Shown: positions 1 through 5,894, counted from the stretch's first letter. The stretch: DNA of 13,185 nucleotides from Baffinella frigidus (GCA_026770585.1 MU646402.1:446769-459953), one strand, 5' to 3'. Numbers and translations: made by a program. The notes: generated by a model not told the origin, from the sequence alone.

Positions 1-217
1 CGAAACTCTACCTACACCCTAAACCCTACACTCTAAACCCTACCCCTAATCCCCAAAACCCCAAACCCCAAACCCCAAACCCCAAGCCCTAAACCCCAAA
101 AAGAAACAACCCTGAACCCTAGGTATGAAATAATGATAATAACCTGACCCGAAACCCGAAATTCTAACAATAACCTAACCCAAACCCCGAAACCCTGAAC
201 CCCGAATGCCGACGCAG
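1..217 (+). repeat. Upstream intron: degenerate telomere-like 7-mers
   Basis: The first 120 bases are mostly CCCTAAA and CCCCAAA units, and the rest is a looser mix with 'aataacct' variants. No gene is visible. The stretch ends at the acceptor CAG (215-217) of a partial copy of exon 1. It is best read as the 3' part of an intron whose 5' exon is outside the window. The repeats are too degenerate and too intermixed with exons to be a chromosome end. Confidence 0.7.
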
Positions 218-269
218 GTACGTGCTGACGGGGGAGTCGCGACAGGAGGACCTCCGCGCCATCTTTGCC
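218..269 (+). pseudogene. Exon 1 echo, 5' part with acceptor
   Basis: Preceded by CAG, this copies the first 52 bases of exon 1 and diverges at the Gly-Glu-Ser...Phe-Ala end, running into purine-rich 'agaaaacag' repeats. Two differences from exon 1 are visible in the aligned part (gag/gaa and ttt/ttc), both synonymous. It has no donor at the corresponding place, so it cannot replace exon 1. It is an upstream-type echo: acceptor and 5' part kept, 3' part lost. Confidence 0.75.
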
Positions 270-340
270 AGAAAACAGAAAACAGAGACCAGACGCCAGA
301 AGCCAGAAAACAGAAAACGGAAACCAGAAACCCCAAAAAG

Positions 341-392
341 GTATAATAACAATAGTAATAATAGTAATAATAATAATAATAATAATCGTAAC
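341..392 (+). repeat. TAA trinucleotide microsatellite
   Basis: An interrupted (TAA)n run with a few CAA and TAG variants, between the exon 1 echo and exon 1. It is a simple slippage repeat; similar AAT-rich runs occur at 8607-8628 and 9692-9735. Confidence 0.85.
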
Positions 393-440
393 AACCTAAC
401 ACCCTAAATCCGAACCCCTGAACCCCAATTGCCAACGCAG

Positions 441-515
441 GTACGTGCTGACGGGGGAGTCGCGACAGGAAGACCTCCGCGCCATCTTCGCCTTCCGCGC
501 ACACACTCCCGAGGG
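441..515 (+). CDS. Exon 1 of the membrane-protein gene (residues 1-24)
   Basis: Bounded by acceptor GCAG (437-440) and donor GTGAGC (516). It begins with one base that completes a codon and ends with two spare bases (gg). It encodes YVLTGESRQEDLRAIF followed by a short His-Thr-Pro-Glu end, a soluble, amphipathic, helical-looking stretch. LTGES resembles the P-type ATPase actuator motif, but the flanking residues do not fit and no other ATPase signature occurs. The frame is chosen because the other two frames give Arg/Pro-rich nonsense and because this phase joins exon 2 exactly. A partial copy lies upstream, and about ten copies of its 3' end lie downstream. Confidence 0.8.
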
Positions 516-519
516 GTGA

Positions 520-1230
520 GCATTTGGGGTTTAGAATTTTAGAGTTTAGGGTGAGGGTTCCGCGCTCACACCCCCGAGGGGTAGTTTATGAGCGTTACGA
601 AGGGCCCTGCGAGGGGTGGCCGTTTTGGGGTTTAGAGTCAGCGGTAGGAGGACCTCCGCGCCATCCTCGCCTTCTGCGCCCACACTTTCGAGGGGTGAGA
701 AACCCTTGTGCCCACACTCTCCGTGTCCAGTACTCGGGTGGGGGACCACCGGGGAAGCGCACGTACTGTACAGCTGAGGGGTGAGAAACCCTTGTGCCCA
801 CACTCTCGAGGGGTGAGAAACCCTTGTGGGTTTGAGGGGTTAGGTTTGGACCCTCGAGGGGTGTGACCGTGAGGGGTTCTTGGGGTTTGGGGTTTCAGGA
901 TTGGGGTTTCTGGTAGGAATCCAAACCGTTTGGAGGGTTTGGATTCGCGAAGGCCCTCAACCACGATCCTACACCCGGATCGTGGTTGAGGGCCTTCGCG
1001 CCATGTTTGCCGTCCGCGCCCATACGCCTGAGGGGTATACCACCGTCTGGTTTTGAGGGTTTGTGAGTTGGGGGTTGGGGGTCAGGCTTCAGGGTTCAGG
1101 GTTCGGGAGTCAGGTTTCTTTCTTTGCCTTCCGAGCCCATACCCCTGAGGGGTCATTTATTATTTGGGGTTCAGGGGTTTGGATTCACGATTTTCCTCCC
1201 GCGACCACACCCCTGAAGGGTATAACCCTC
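520..1230 (+). repeat. G-rich intron DNA, telomere-like units in reverse orientation
   Basis: Between the echoes the plus strand carries GGGGTTTAGGG, GGGTTCAGGG and similar units. The G-rich strand is therefore the sense strand here, whereas every other intron in the window has the C-rich strand on plus. The reversal extends through the TGTAGGG array to about 1530. No independent gene is visible. Confidence 0.7.
946..1000. repeat. Perfect 24-bp inverted repeat with 7-nt loop
   Basis: Bases 946-969 are the exact reverse complement of 977-1000, with loop TACACCC. The right arm runs directly into an exon 1 echo (986-1034), so the left arm is an inverted copy of part of that echo plus its flank. 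Exact identity of both arms implies recent origin, for example by a template-switch or foldback event, or a tiny foldback element. Confidence 0.9.
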
Positions 1231-1411
1231 TGGGGTGTAGGGTGTAGGGTGTAGGGTGTAGGGTGTAGGGTGTAGGGTGTTGAGTGTAGGGTGTAGGGTG
1301 TAGGGTGTAGGGTGTTGAGTGTAGGGTGTAGGGTGTAGGGTGTAGGGTGTTGAGTGTAGGGTGTAGGGTGTAGGGTGTAGGGTGTTGAGTGTAGGGTGTA
1401 GGGTGTAGGGT
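1231..1411 (+). repeat. TGTAGGG array with 35-bp higher-order period
   Basis: A clean 7-bp array of TGTAGGG in which every fifth unit is TGTTGAG. The TTGAG variant starts at 1280, 1315, 1350 and 1385, exactly 35 bp apart, so the block was amplified as 5x7 units. It ends in an exon 1 donor echo (1411-1433). The antisense strand reads as open Thr/Pro/His-rich frames, which are by-products of the period. Confidence 0.95.
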
Positions 1412-1504
1412 TCCGCGTGCACACCCCCGAGGGGTAACCGTTTGCGGTTTACGGTTTACGGTTGAGCGTTTGGGGTGAGGGTTCCGCGCCCGTACGCCCG
1501 AGGG

Positions 1505-1850
1505 GTATAACCATTTGGGGTTTAGGGGTTAGAGTTGGCGTTGCGTAACGCGACGACGGCGGTGGGGCATCTTGTTGACCGAGTCCACCCCGGGCGAGCG
1601 GACCTTGGTGGTAGAAATTCCTGTAAGTTAATTCTGTGAAGGCAAGTTGACTTTTGATGAAAGGTCCGTAGTCAACCGTGTGGGTGTGCCGTGCCACACA
1701 ATGAAGCGAATTTTCAACAGTTTCGAAGGGGCGCGTGTTCGCAGCTCACACAGTGGGCTTCGCAGATCGGTCCATTTATTTTCGTGGTTCTAATTAGGAA
1801 TTGCTCGGTACAAAGTTGTCTTATTAACCGAGTTTTTCCCGGTCTCGTAG
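1505..1850 (+). other. Intron DNA, no confident exon
   Basis: This stretch is less repetitive than its surroundings. A piece at about 1535-1627 has an AG before it and a strong GTAAGT donor at 1628, but exon 1 joins exon 2 exactly without it. At 1799-1832 a short inverted repeat CTCGGT...ACCGAG lies in a segment that recurs in altered form near 3215-3252. Confidence 0.5.
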
Positions 1851-1870
1851 GCACTGCGTGGATTGGGGTT
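1851..1870 (+). pseudogene. Exon 2 echo, first ~20 bases
   Basis: After acceptor TAG (1848-1850), the sequence GCACTGCGTGGATTGGGG matches the start of exon 2 with a few changes, then passes into telomere-like DNA. It is a very short upstream-type echo. Confidence 0.55.
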
Positions 1871-1941
1871 CAGGGTGCAGGGTTGAGGGGGGTGAGCCCT
1901 GCCAATTGGCGATAGGTAACGTGTTTACCCTGGTATCGCAG

Positions 1942-2003
1942 GCACGTGGTGGATCGGATCGGGGTGATTGCCGATATGATCTGCGCGCACTACTTCCGCG
2001 CGT
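1942..2003 (+). pseudogene. Exon 2 echo, 5' two thirds with acceptor
   Basis: Acceptor GCAG (1938-1941) precedes 62 bases nearly identical to the start of exon 2. Visible differences: gat/gag (Asp/Glu), atg/gtg (Met/Val) and cac/cat (synonymous). The match stops at the Phe-Arg-Ala codons, just before the foldback element starting near 2013. It has no donor in place. Confidence 0.8.
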
Positions 2004-2012
2004 CTATGCCAT

Positions 2013-2097
2013 AGCTTGAACGCAGACTTTTGGCGTCAAGACGTTGTTAATTTGGCCACTTCAAGCAGAATCTGACGCCAAAAGCATGCGTTTCGAG
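2013..2097. mobile_element. Small foldback (MITE-like) element
   Basis: Inverted arms of about 26 bp with some mismatches; the inner part CTTTTGGCGTCA (2027-2038) pairs exactly with TGACGCCAAAAG (2073-2084). It sits right after the truncation point of the exon 2 echo. No clear target duplication is visible, so mobility is inferred from shape only. Confidence 0.5.
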
Positions 2098-2163
2098 CAA
2101 TTGAAATAATTGCCTGGCGGGATGGAAGTGGCGGTAGGTAACGCGTTGGTCCCTCTCGAGCAG

Positions 2164-2257
2164 GCACGTGGTGGAGCGGATCGGGGTGATTGCCGATGTG
2201 ATCTGCGCGCATTACTTCCGCGCGTTCGCCCGCTGGCTCTCGGTCGCCGTCGGCATG
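2164..2257 (+). CDS. Exon 2 (residues 26-56, start of membrane segment 1)
   Basis: Acceptor GCAG ends at 2163 and donor GTCAGT starts at 2258. The first base completes the Gly codon begun by exon 1, and the exon ends in phase 0. It encodes HVVERIGVIADVICAHYF followed by RAFARWLSVAVGM. The last third is hydrophobic and continues into exon 3, giving a possible membrane helix at residues 46-62. The donor is supported by two downstream echoes that both read ATG|GTCAAT. Confidence 0.8.
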
Positions 2258-2283
2258 GTCAGTCAAAACACACCTTACAGCTG

Positions 2284-2343
2284 AAATCCGGAATCCGAAA
2301 CCCGAAACCCGAAACCCGACACCCGAAACCCGAAACCCGAAAC
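2284..2343 (+). repeat. CCCGAAA array
   Basis: About eight 7-bp units CCCGAAA with occasional CCCGACA. It lies directly after the exon 2 donor region and before a donor-side echo. Confidence 0.85.
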
Positions 2344-2353
2344 GATGGGGCTA

Positions 2354-2371
2354 TCGGTCGCCGTTGGAATG
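2354..2371 (+). pseudogene. Exon 2 echo, 3' end with donor
   Basis: TCGGTCGCCGTTGGAATG followed by GTCAAT matches the end of exon 2. Both differences (gtt/gtc and gga/ggc) are synonymous. Downstream-type echo. Confidence 0.7.
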
Positions 2372-2475
2372 GTCAATACCAACCCGAAATCCGTTTAATT
2401 AGGGCCCTAACTGGATTTGATAATGGCCCGAATCCCGAATCTTGAAACCCGAAACATTGGGTCCTAGAATTCCCG

Positions 2476-2502
2476 TGCTGGCTGTCGGCCGCCGTCGGCA
2501 TG
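2476..2502 (+). pseudogene. Second exon 2 echo, 3' end with donor
   Basis: The final Trp-Leu-Ser...Gly-Met codons of exon 2 followed by GTCAAT. It has one synonymous change (ctg/ctc) and one Val-to-Ala change. It is preceded by telomere-like CCCGAAA/CCCGAAT DNA. Confidence 0.7.
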
Positions 2503-2598
2503 GTCAATACAGCCCTGCAACCCGGAACCCGAAACCCGAAACGAGAAACGGTGTTTGCAACCCCAAACCCCAAATCCCTAACCCCAAACTCTCATCAG

Positions 2599-2691
2599 GT
2601 GCACTGTCTGGTGCCGACGCTCGCGCGGATCTACTCAGACATCAACTACAACGAACACCGCGCCGAGATCTCCTCCATCACGCGAATCCAG
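2599..2691 (+). CDS. Exon 3 (residues 57-87)
   Basis: Acceptor TCAG (2595-2598), donor GTCGCC at 2692, phase 0 at both ends, 31 codons. It opens with VHCLVPTLARIY, completing the first hydrophobic segment, then SDINYNEHRAEISSITRIQ, a polar loop. Four downstream copies of its 3' two thirds retain the CCAG|GTC junction, which fixes the donor. The frame is favoured because it joins exons 2 and 4 without a spare base. Confidence 0.8.
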
Positions 2692-2730
2692 GTCGCCACC
2701 GATGGGGGATTATGCAAATGTCATTTTTTA

Positions 2731-2762
2731 GCTCCGAGATCTCCTTCTTGACACGAGTCCAG
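2731..2762 (+). pseudogene. Exon 3 echo, last ~30 bases with donor
   Basis: Matches the Ala-Glu-Ile-Ser...Arg-Ile-Gln end with several changes, followed by GTCACC. Downstream-type echo. Confidence 0.65.
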
Positions 2763-2804
2763 GTCACCATATGGGGGTTATTCCAAAAGTTGCGACCAAA
2801 TGAT

Positions 2805-2865
2805 TATTCAGACATCAACTAAAAACGAACACCGCGTCGAGATCTCCTCCGTCACGCGAATCCAG
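2805..2865 (+). pseudogene. Exon 3 echo with stop and frameshift
   Basis: Copies the last 20 codons of exon 3 up to CCAG|GTCGCC. A one-base gain near the Asn-Tyr-Asn codons creates TAA and shifts the frame, so this copy is broken. Confidence 0.75.
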
Positions 2866-2970
2866 GTCGCCAAATAGAGGGTTGTTCAAAAGTCAATTTC
2901 GCCAGTTTTGGATGATTTTGGGGGGAGAATCCGTGCCCTTGGATGTCAAAAGTTGCCAAAAATCGAAAAC

Positions 2971-3030
2971 TCAAGACATCAACTACACCGAACACCGCGC
3001 GCCGAGATCTCCTCCATAACCCGGATCCAG
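2971..3030 (+). pseudogene. Third exon 3 echo, degenerate
   Basis: Copies the Asp-Ile-Asn...Ile-Gln segment, with an extra 'gc' and other changes, ending CCAG|GTCGCC. The frame is disrupted. Confidence 0.7.
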
Positions 3031-3136
3031 GTCGCCACCCAGACATTTGCTCCTCTCCCGTAGTTTTGGGTTTCGGGTGTCGCACCCAAGGCTTCATGGG
3101 GGGGGAGTTATTCAGAAGTCGATTTTTAGAGGGGTT

Positions 3137-3196
3137 TACTCGGACCTGAACTACAACGAACATCGCGCAGAGATCTACTCCGTCACGCGAATCCAG
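3137..3196 (+). pseudogene. Fourth exon 3 echo, frame intact
   Basis: Twenty codons from Tyr-Ser-Asp to Arg-Ile-Gln, open, ending at GTCGCC. I count three synonymous differences and three replacements (Ile/Leu, Ser/Tyr, Ile/Val), mostly conservative. A TTTTTAG lies ten bases upstream but would give the wrong phase, so use as an exon is doubtful. It shares its downstream 'aaatagagggtt' flank with the echo at 2805-2865, showing that intron and exon were duplicated together. Confidence 0.7.
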
Positions 3197-3254
3197 GTCG
3201 CCAAATAGAGGGTTATTCAAAAATTGCTCGGTAAAAGACATGTTATAAACCGAT

Positions 3255-3280
3255 ATTTCGACCAGATTTATGGTCGAAAT
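3255..3280. repeat. Perfect 10-bp hairpin
   Basis: ATTTCGACCA and TGGTCGAAAT pair exactly around the 6-nt loop GATTTA. The segment just before it resembles the inverted-repeat piece at 1799-1832. Confidence 0.75.
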
Positions 3281-3350
3281 TTACACTTGAGACCCTAACC
3301 CCCACACCCCGAACCCCGACCCCCGACGCCTGAACCCTAACCCTATACAG

Positions 3351-3380
3351 GGGTGGATCACGGGGGGAGACACGTGGGCA
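3351..3380 (+). pseudogene. Exon 4 echo, 5' part with acceptor
   Basis: Acceptor ACAG (3347-3350) is followed by 30 bases matching the start of exon 4. It has two synonymous changes and one Val/Ile change, then diverges. Upstream-type echo. Confidence 0.7.
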
Positions 3381-3433
3381 CTAACCCCCAAACTGAGACG
3401 AGTAGCTTGAGACAAACCCGCCTCGTGAGATCT

Positions 3434-3569
3434 CATAGGAAAACGGTTTTAATTAAAACTTTCAGGCAATGAAATTTACTGCACAGAATGGGTTTTATTA
3501 GTAATATGAAAGCAGTCGTGTAGTAATTTTCATTGAATCCATAAGTTTTAAATTAAAACCGTTTCCCTG
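3434..3569. mobile_element. hAT-like non-autonomous foldback element
   Basis: The 8-bp direct repeat TGAGATCT (3426-3433 and 3570-3577) flanks a 136-bp AT-rich segment. Its ends are inverted: CATAGGAAAACGGTTTTAA at the left against the reverse complement CAGGGAAACGGTTTTAA at the right, with pairing continuing to about 27 bp. An 8-bp target duplication and a CAGGG-type end fit hAT elements. It has no coding capacity, so any mobility needed a transposase supplied elsewhere. It lies between the partial and full copies of exon 4. Confidence 0.8.
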
Positions 3570-3678
3570 TGAGATCTCTTCCGGGGCAGACCTATCCTAG
3601 GCTAGTCCTAACCCATCCCCAAACCCCAAACCCCGACCGCTCGACCCTAACCCTAACCCTAACCCCACACTCTCACAG

Positions 3679-3746
3679 GGGTGGGTCACGGGGGGAGACA
3701 CATGGGCGCACGCGGTCGTAACAATCCCCCCCGCGTGCATATCCGG
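3679..3746 (+). CDS. Exon 4 (residues 88-109)
   Basis: Acceptor CTCACAG ends at 3678 and donor GTACCC starts at 3747. Phase 0 at entry, two spare bases at exit. It encodes GWVTGGDTWAHAVVTIPPAC and Ile-Ser. The second half is hydrophobic and leads into exon 5. A second full-length copy at 4029-4096 differs only synonymously but lacks the acceptor, so this copy is taken as the constitutive exon. Confidence 0.8.
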
Positions 3747-3869
3747 GTACCCTCCCACCCCTTCCTTCCGATTTGAAGCCTTGAAGGTTGAAGATTTTAA
3801 GCTTGATGGTTGTTCCTGCTAGCGAGGGTGTGGACCGAAGGTCCCGTCTTCCCGTCTGCAGAGAGATTG

Positions 3870-3952
3870 ATAATTTATTGCCAAACAATCAGCGTCAGCG
3901 CCGCACATGCTACGCATTGTGCCACTTACTGTACCCCGTGTCGGCCGCTCAT
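3870..3952 (+). repeat. Dispersed ~80-bp repeat, copy 1
   Basis: Shares GCCAAACAA, GCGTCAGCGCCGCACATGC and CCCCGTGTCGGCCGCTC blocks in the same order with 10243-10322. Here it is flanked by a direct repeat AAGGTCCCGTCTTC near 3838 and 3976. Neither copy encodes anything recognisable. It may be part of a longer dispersed element. Confidence 0.75.
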
Positions 3953-4028
3953 ACGAGCATTTTCCGTCTGCACCAAAGGTCCCGTCTTCTCTGTGGGACT
4001 GCTTGTGGGACTCTTGCTCTCACGAATG

Positions 4029-4096
4029 GGGTGGGTCACGGGGGGCGACACATGGGCGCACGCGGTCGTGACAATCCCCCCAGCATGCATTTCCGG
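4029..4096 (+). CDS. Second full-length copy of exon 4, acceptor lost
   Basis: Same 68-base length, same 22 residues and same exit phase as exon 4, followed by donor GTAAAC. All five base differences (gga/ggc, gta/gtg, ccc/cca, gcg/gca, ata/att) are third-position and synonymous. The bases where the acceptor should be read CACGAATG instead of CACAG. The frame stays open upstream and gives a hydrophobic stretch, SVGLLVGLLLSRM, before Gly-Trp-Val, so a longer exon with an upstream acceptor is possible, but AAG at 3973-3975 gives the wrong entry phase for exon 3. It is either an alternative exon or a recently silenced duplicate. Confidence 0.55.
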
Positions 4097-4098
4097 GT

Positions 4099-4289
4099 AA
4101 ACTAAACCCTAAACCCTGAACCCTGAACCCTGAACCTTCAACCCTAAACCCTAAATCCTAAACCCTAAACCCTAAACCCTGGACCCTAAACTCTAAACCC
4201 TTATCCCTGAACCATGAGCCCTAAACCCTAAACCCTAAACCCCAAACCCCAAACCCCAAACCCCAAACCCCAAACCCCAAACCCCAAAC
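4099..4289 (+). repeat. CCCTAAA array switching to CCCCAAA
   Basis: About 130 bases of CCCTAAA and CCCTGAA units turn abruptly into at least eight uniform CCCCAAA units that run to the exon 5 acceptor. Local homogenisation of one variant suggests slippage or unequal exchange within the intron. Confidence 0.9.
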
Positions 4290-4292
4290 CAG

Positions 4293-4394
4293 GTACCTGA
4301 TCTACCGGCTGATGTTCATCACATTCGACATCTTCTACAACGATCTGGCGTTCCTCTACAAGCTCAAGCTCTTCCGCGCATGCACTATCCCGGG
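4293..4394 (+). CDS. Exon 5 (residues 111-143, membrane segment 2)
   Basis: Acceptor CCAG (4289-4292), donor GTGAGA at 4395. Entry base g completes Gly110, and the exon exits with two spare bases. It encodes YLIYRLMFITFDIFYNDLAF then LYKLKLFRACTIP. Together with the end of exon 4 this makes a hydrophobic stretch at residues 99-125, rich in Ile, Phe and Tyr, followed by a basic end. It is the only long exon without an evident partial copy. A polypyrimidine tract is absent because the intron ends in CCCCAAA repeats. Confidence 0.8.
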
Positions 4395-4481
4395 GTGAGA
4401 CACCCTTACCACTTCCAAAGTTGGCAGAATTATAATTTACTTATACACGACGCAAACCAAGTCAAAACAAACTGAAACTAG

Positions 4482-4748
4482 GTGCTAGAGCCAATCTGGT
4501 AGGACTTGGCCAGCGCGAACTTCGAACTTGCAAGATTGCGAACTTCTAGATGGACCGTAATTATTAGTAAACACCATGATTGTACTGCCAAATTTGAATT
4601 TAAAACACTACATGTCCAAACGGGTCCATCTAGAAGTTCGCAATCTTGCAACTTCGAAGTTCGCTTTGGCCAAGTCCTACCAGATTGGCTCTACCTGGCG
4701 TACGTGCGGCGGGTGGCGTGCGACGCCGCGCAGGCCGAACGTCACTTG
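4482..4748 (+). pseudogene. Exon 6 echo interrupted by a foldback element
   Basis: After TAG (4479-4481), the bases GTGCTA are followed by the element at 4488-4691, and the exon sequence resumes with CCTGGCGTACGTGCGG. Removing the element and one TA restores a start like that of exon 6. The copy then follows exon 6 through Asp-Ala-Ala with changes and loses similarity near 4748. It is an upstream-type echo and cannot encode the full exon. Confidence 0.75.
4488..4691. mobile_element. TA-flanked foldback element (Stowaway/mariner-like)
   Basis: A 204-bp segment with inverted arms of about 69 bp that match almost perfectly (4488-4556 against 4623-4691, ends GAGCCAATCTGG), flanked on both sides by TA. 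It splits an exon 6 echo between GTGC-TA and CCTGGCG, so the empty target can be reconstructed from paralogous copies at 4896 and 5108. The TA duplication and long arms fit mariner-type MITEs. The AT-rich centre encodes nothing. Confidence 0.9.
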
Positions 4749-4774
4749 CTAACCTGTCTTTGTACAGAACGAGC

Positions 4775-5092
4775 AATTCTTAGATTAGTACCACGAAAAT
4801 AGACGGACAGACCAATTAGTGCCACGAAAAATAGATGGACCGACCCATTAGTACCGCGAAAAATAGATGGACTGACCCGCGCGCGCTTCTGGTAGGTACT
4901 ACCTGACGTACCGACGCAAATGGCTGCGGACGGTGGTGCGCGACGCCGCGCTGACTGAGGGTCACGCGCGAGTGGGAGAGCGGCTTCACGAAGTCGGTTA
5001 ACAACATGTCTTTGTACCGCGCCATTATTAAATCAGTACCACGAAAATAGACGGACTGGCAGATTAGTACCGCGAAATATAGATGGACTGAC
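4775..5092 (+). repeat. ~32-bp repeat, 3 + 2 units between exon 6 copies
   Basis: The unit ATTAGTACCACGAAAATAG followed by ACGGACTGACCC occurs three times at about 4781-4877 and twice at about 5030-5092, in each case ending in CCGCGCGCG before an exon 6 acceptor. The first part GTCTTTGTAC also recurs (4757 and 5008). This shows that intron plus exon was duplicated as a unit. Confidence 0.85.
4896..4993 (+). pseudogene. Exon 6 echo, 5' five sixths with acceptor
   Basis: Acceptor GTAG (4892-4895) followed by a near-identical copy of exon 6 up to Phe-(Thr)-Lys. Differences: one synonymous (cga/cgg), one Ala/Val, and a one-base insertion at the Glu-Ala-Thr codons that shifts the frame. No donor at the equivalent place. 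Confidence 0.8.
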
Positions 5093-5107
5093 CCGCGCGC
5101 GTTGCAG

Positions 5108-5219
5108 GTACTACCTGACGTACCGGCGCAAATGGCTGCGGACGGTGGCGCGCGACGCCGCGCTGACTGAGGCCACGCGCGAGTGGGAGAGCGGCTTCAT
5201 GAAGTTCTTCTCCCTACAG
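5108..5219 (+). CDS. Exon 6 (residues 145-181, basic loop)
   Basis: Acceptor TGCAG (5103-5107), donor GTCCCC at 5220. Entry base g completes Gly144; it exits in phase 0 after CTACAG. It encodes YYLTYRRKWLRTVARDAALT then EATREWESGFMKFFSLQ, a charged helical region with an Arg/Lys cluster after membrane segment 2, consistent with the positive-inside rule for a cytosolic loop. Two upstream partial copies are damaged (one by an element, one by a frameshift), which supports this copy as the used exon. Confidence 0.8.
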
Positions 5220-5606
5220 GTCCCCCCCCCCCCTCGTGCATCGCCATCCTACGGCTGGTTATGTACCACTGGTACAGAATTCTGTAACTGGTTCTGTACC
5301 ACTGGATTCTGTCAGATTTTCTGTAGGGGGCTAAGCCCGACGTGGGACAAGGTACCCACCTGGGGAAGCCGCTGCATGGGTCAGTGAAGCGTGGCGCGTG
5401 GGACTCTCCCAAAACCTTCAACCCTGCACCCTGCACCCCACAACCCACACCCCACACCCTAAACCCTGTACACCTAAACCCCTAAAATTTTGAACCCTAA
5501 ACCCTAAACCCGAAACCTTAAACCCTAAACCCGAACAAAAGAAAAAAGAAAGAAAAAAGAAGAAAGAAAGAAAAAAGAAAAATCTGAACCCGAAACCCTC
5601 GACCAG
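5220..5606 (+). repeat. Intron: CCCTAAA-like array and purine-rich tract
   Basis: Unique DNA to about 5400 with local repeats such as ACTGGTACAGAATTCTGTAA, then degenerate CCCTAAA and CACCCTG units (5415-5535), then a strand-asymmetric GAAA-rich tract (5536-5582). No gene is visible. Confidence 0.7.
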
Positions 5607-5663
5607 GAGGAAGCGGACCTGCTGCACTGGTGCCGCATCCGCCAGCTCCTCATCGACTCATCG
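5607..5663 (+). CDS. Exon 7 (residues 182-200)
   Basis: Acceptor CCAG (5603-5606), donor GTGCGC at 5664, phase 0 at both ends, 19 codons: EEADLLHWCRIRQLLIDSS. An amphipathic helix with a Trp-Cys-Arg-Ile-Arg core continuing the loop before membrane segment 3. The frame could also read on through the donor (Val-Arg-Pro-Pro), but the splice joins exon 8 in phase. Two downstream copies of its 3' part follow. Confidence 0.75.
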
Positions 5664-5680
5664 GTGCGCCCCCCCACACC

Positions 5681-5846
5681 ACGCAGCGGACTTCGAAGGG
5701 GTTTTCGGGCGCTGAGAGCCCGAGTTTCCGTTACCTTATCCGTAGGAACCCCCCTATGCCCCTACGCCCTACGGGTTGCCTACCGTAGGGTCGTAGGTCT
5801 TATCGCTTAAGGGTTACGGAGAAATCTATTCGGACCTCGCTGTGTA
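5681..5846 (+). mobile_element. Foldback element family X, copy 1
   Basis: Ends are imperfect inverted repeats (CGCAGCGGACTTCGAA at the left, reverse complement CAGCGAGGTCCGAA at the right). The interior has CCCTACGGGTTGCCTACCGTAGGG, itself nearly palindromic. The element recurs inverted at 6898-7012. Exon 7 sequence lies on both sides, so it sits between an exon and its echo. No target duplication is certain. Confidence 0.8.
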
Positions 5847-5852
5847 GCGTAG

Positions 5853-5894
5853 CTGCACTGGCGCCGGATCCGCCAGCTCCTCATTGACTCGTCG
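5853..5894 (+). pseudogene. Exon 7 echo, 3' two thirds with donor
   Basis: Copies Leu-His-Trp to Ser-Ser followed by GTGCGC. One replacement (Cys/Arg) and three synonymous changes. The intronic sequence after its donor (CCATCCATCTTCCAAGCTTGAA) recurs after the next echo. Confidence 0.75.

Larger units (their letters stand above)
558..1504 (+). pseudogene. Serial echoes of the 3' end of exon 1, each with a donor
   Basis: Copies of the last 15-50 bases of exon 1 (pattern CGC-CACAC-CC-GAGGG followed by GT) end near 580, 694, 812, 860, 1034, 1151, 1218, 1433 and 1504, with a shorter piece at 707-720. Nearly all keep GAGGG|GT, the exon end plus donor. The longest (646-694 and 986-1034) reach back to the Leu-Arg-Ala-Ile-Phe region. 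None has a matching acceptor directly before it except the one ending at 1151, where CAG precedes shortened exon sequence. They are separated by G-rich telomere-like DNA. All are downstream-type echoes: 3' part and donor kept. Confidence 0.75.

Noticed and set aside
441-515. LTGES in exon 1 as the P-type ATPase actuator motif
   Set aside because: The residues after it lack the usual Pro-Val context, and no phosphorylation or nucleotide-binding motif occurs in the 465 residues.
1231-1411. CRISPR-like array (also 4775-5092 and 11715-12335)
   Set aside because: No unique spacers of constant length, and the context is a eukaryotic spliced gene.
1171-1424. Minus-strand open frames rich in His-Pro-Thr-Pro-Tyr-Thr-Leu
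   Set aside because: They are translations of a 7-bp tandem repeat, which stays open in any frame lacking a stop in the period.
1535-1627. Extra exon with a GTAAGT donor between exons 1 and 2
   Set aside because: Two frames are open and neither is clearly protein-like; exon 1 already joins exon 2 in phase, and the piece has no echo.
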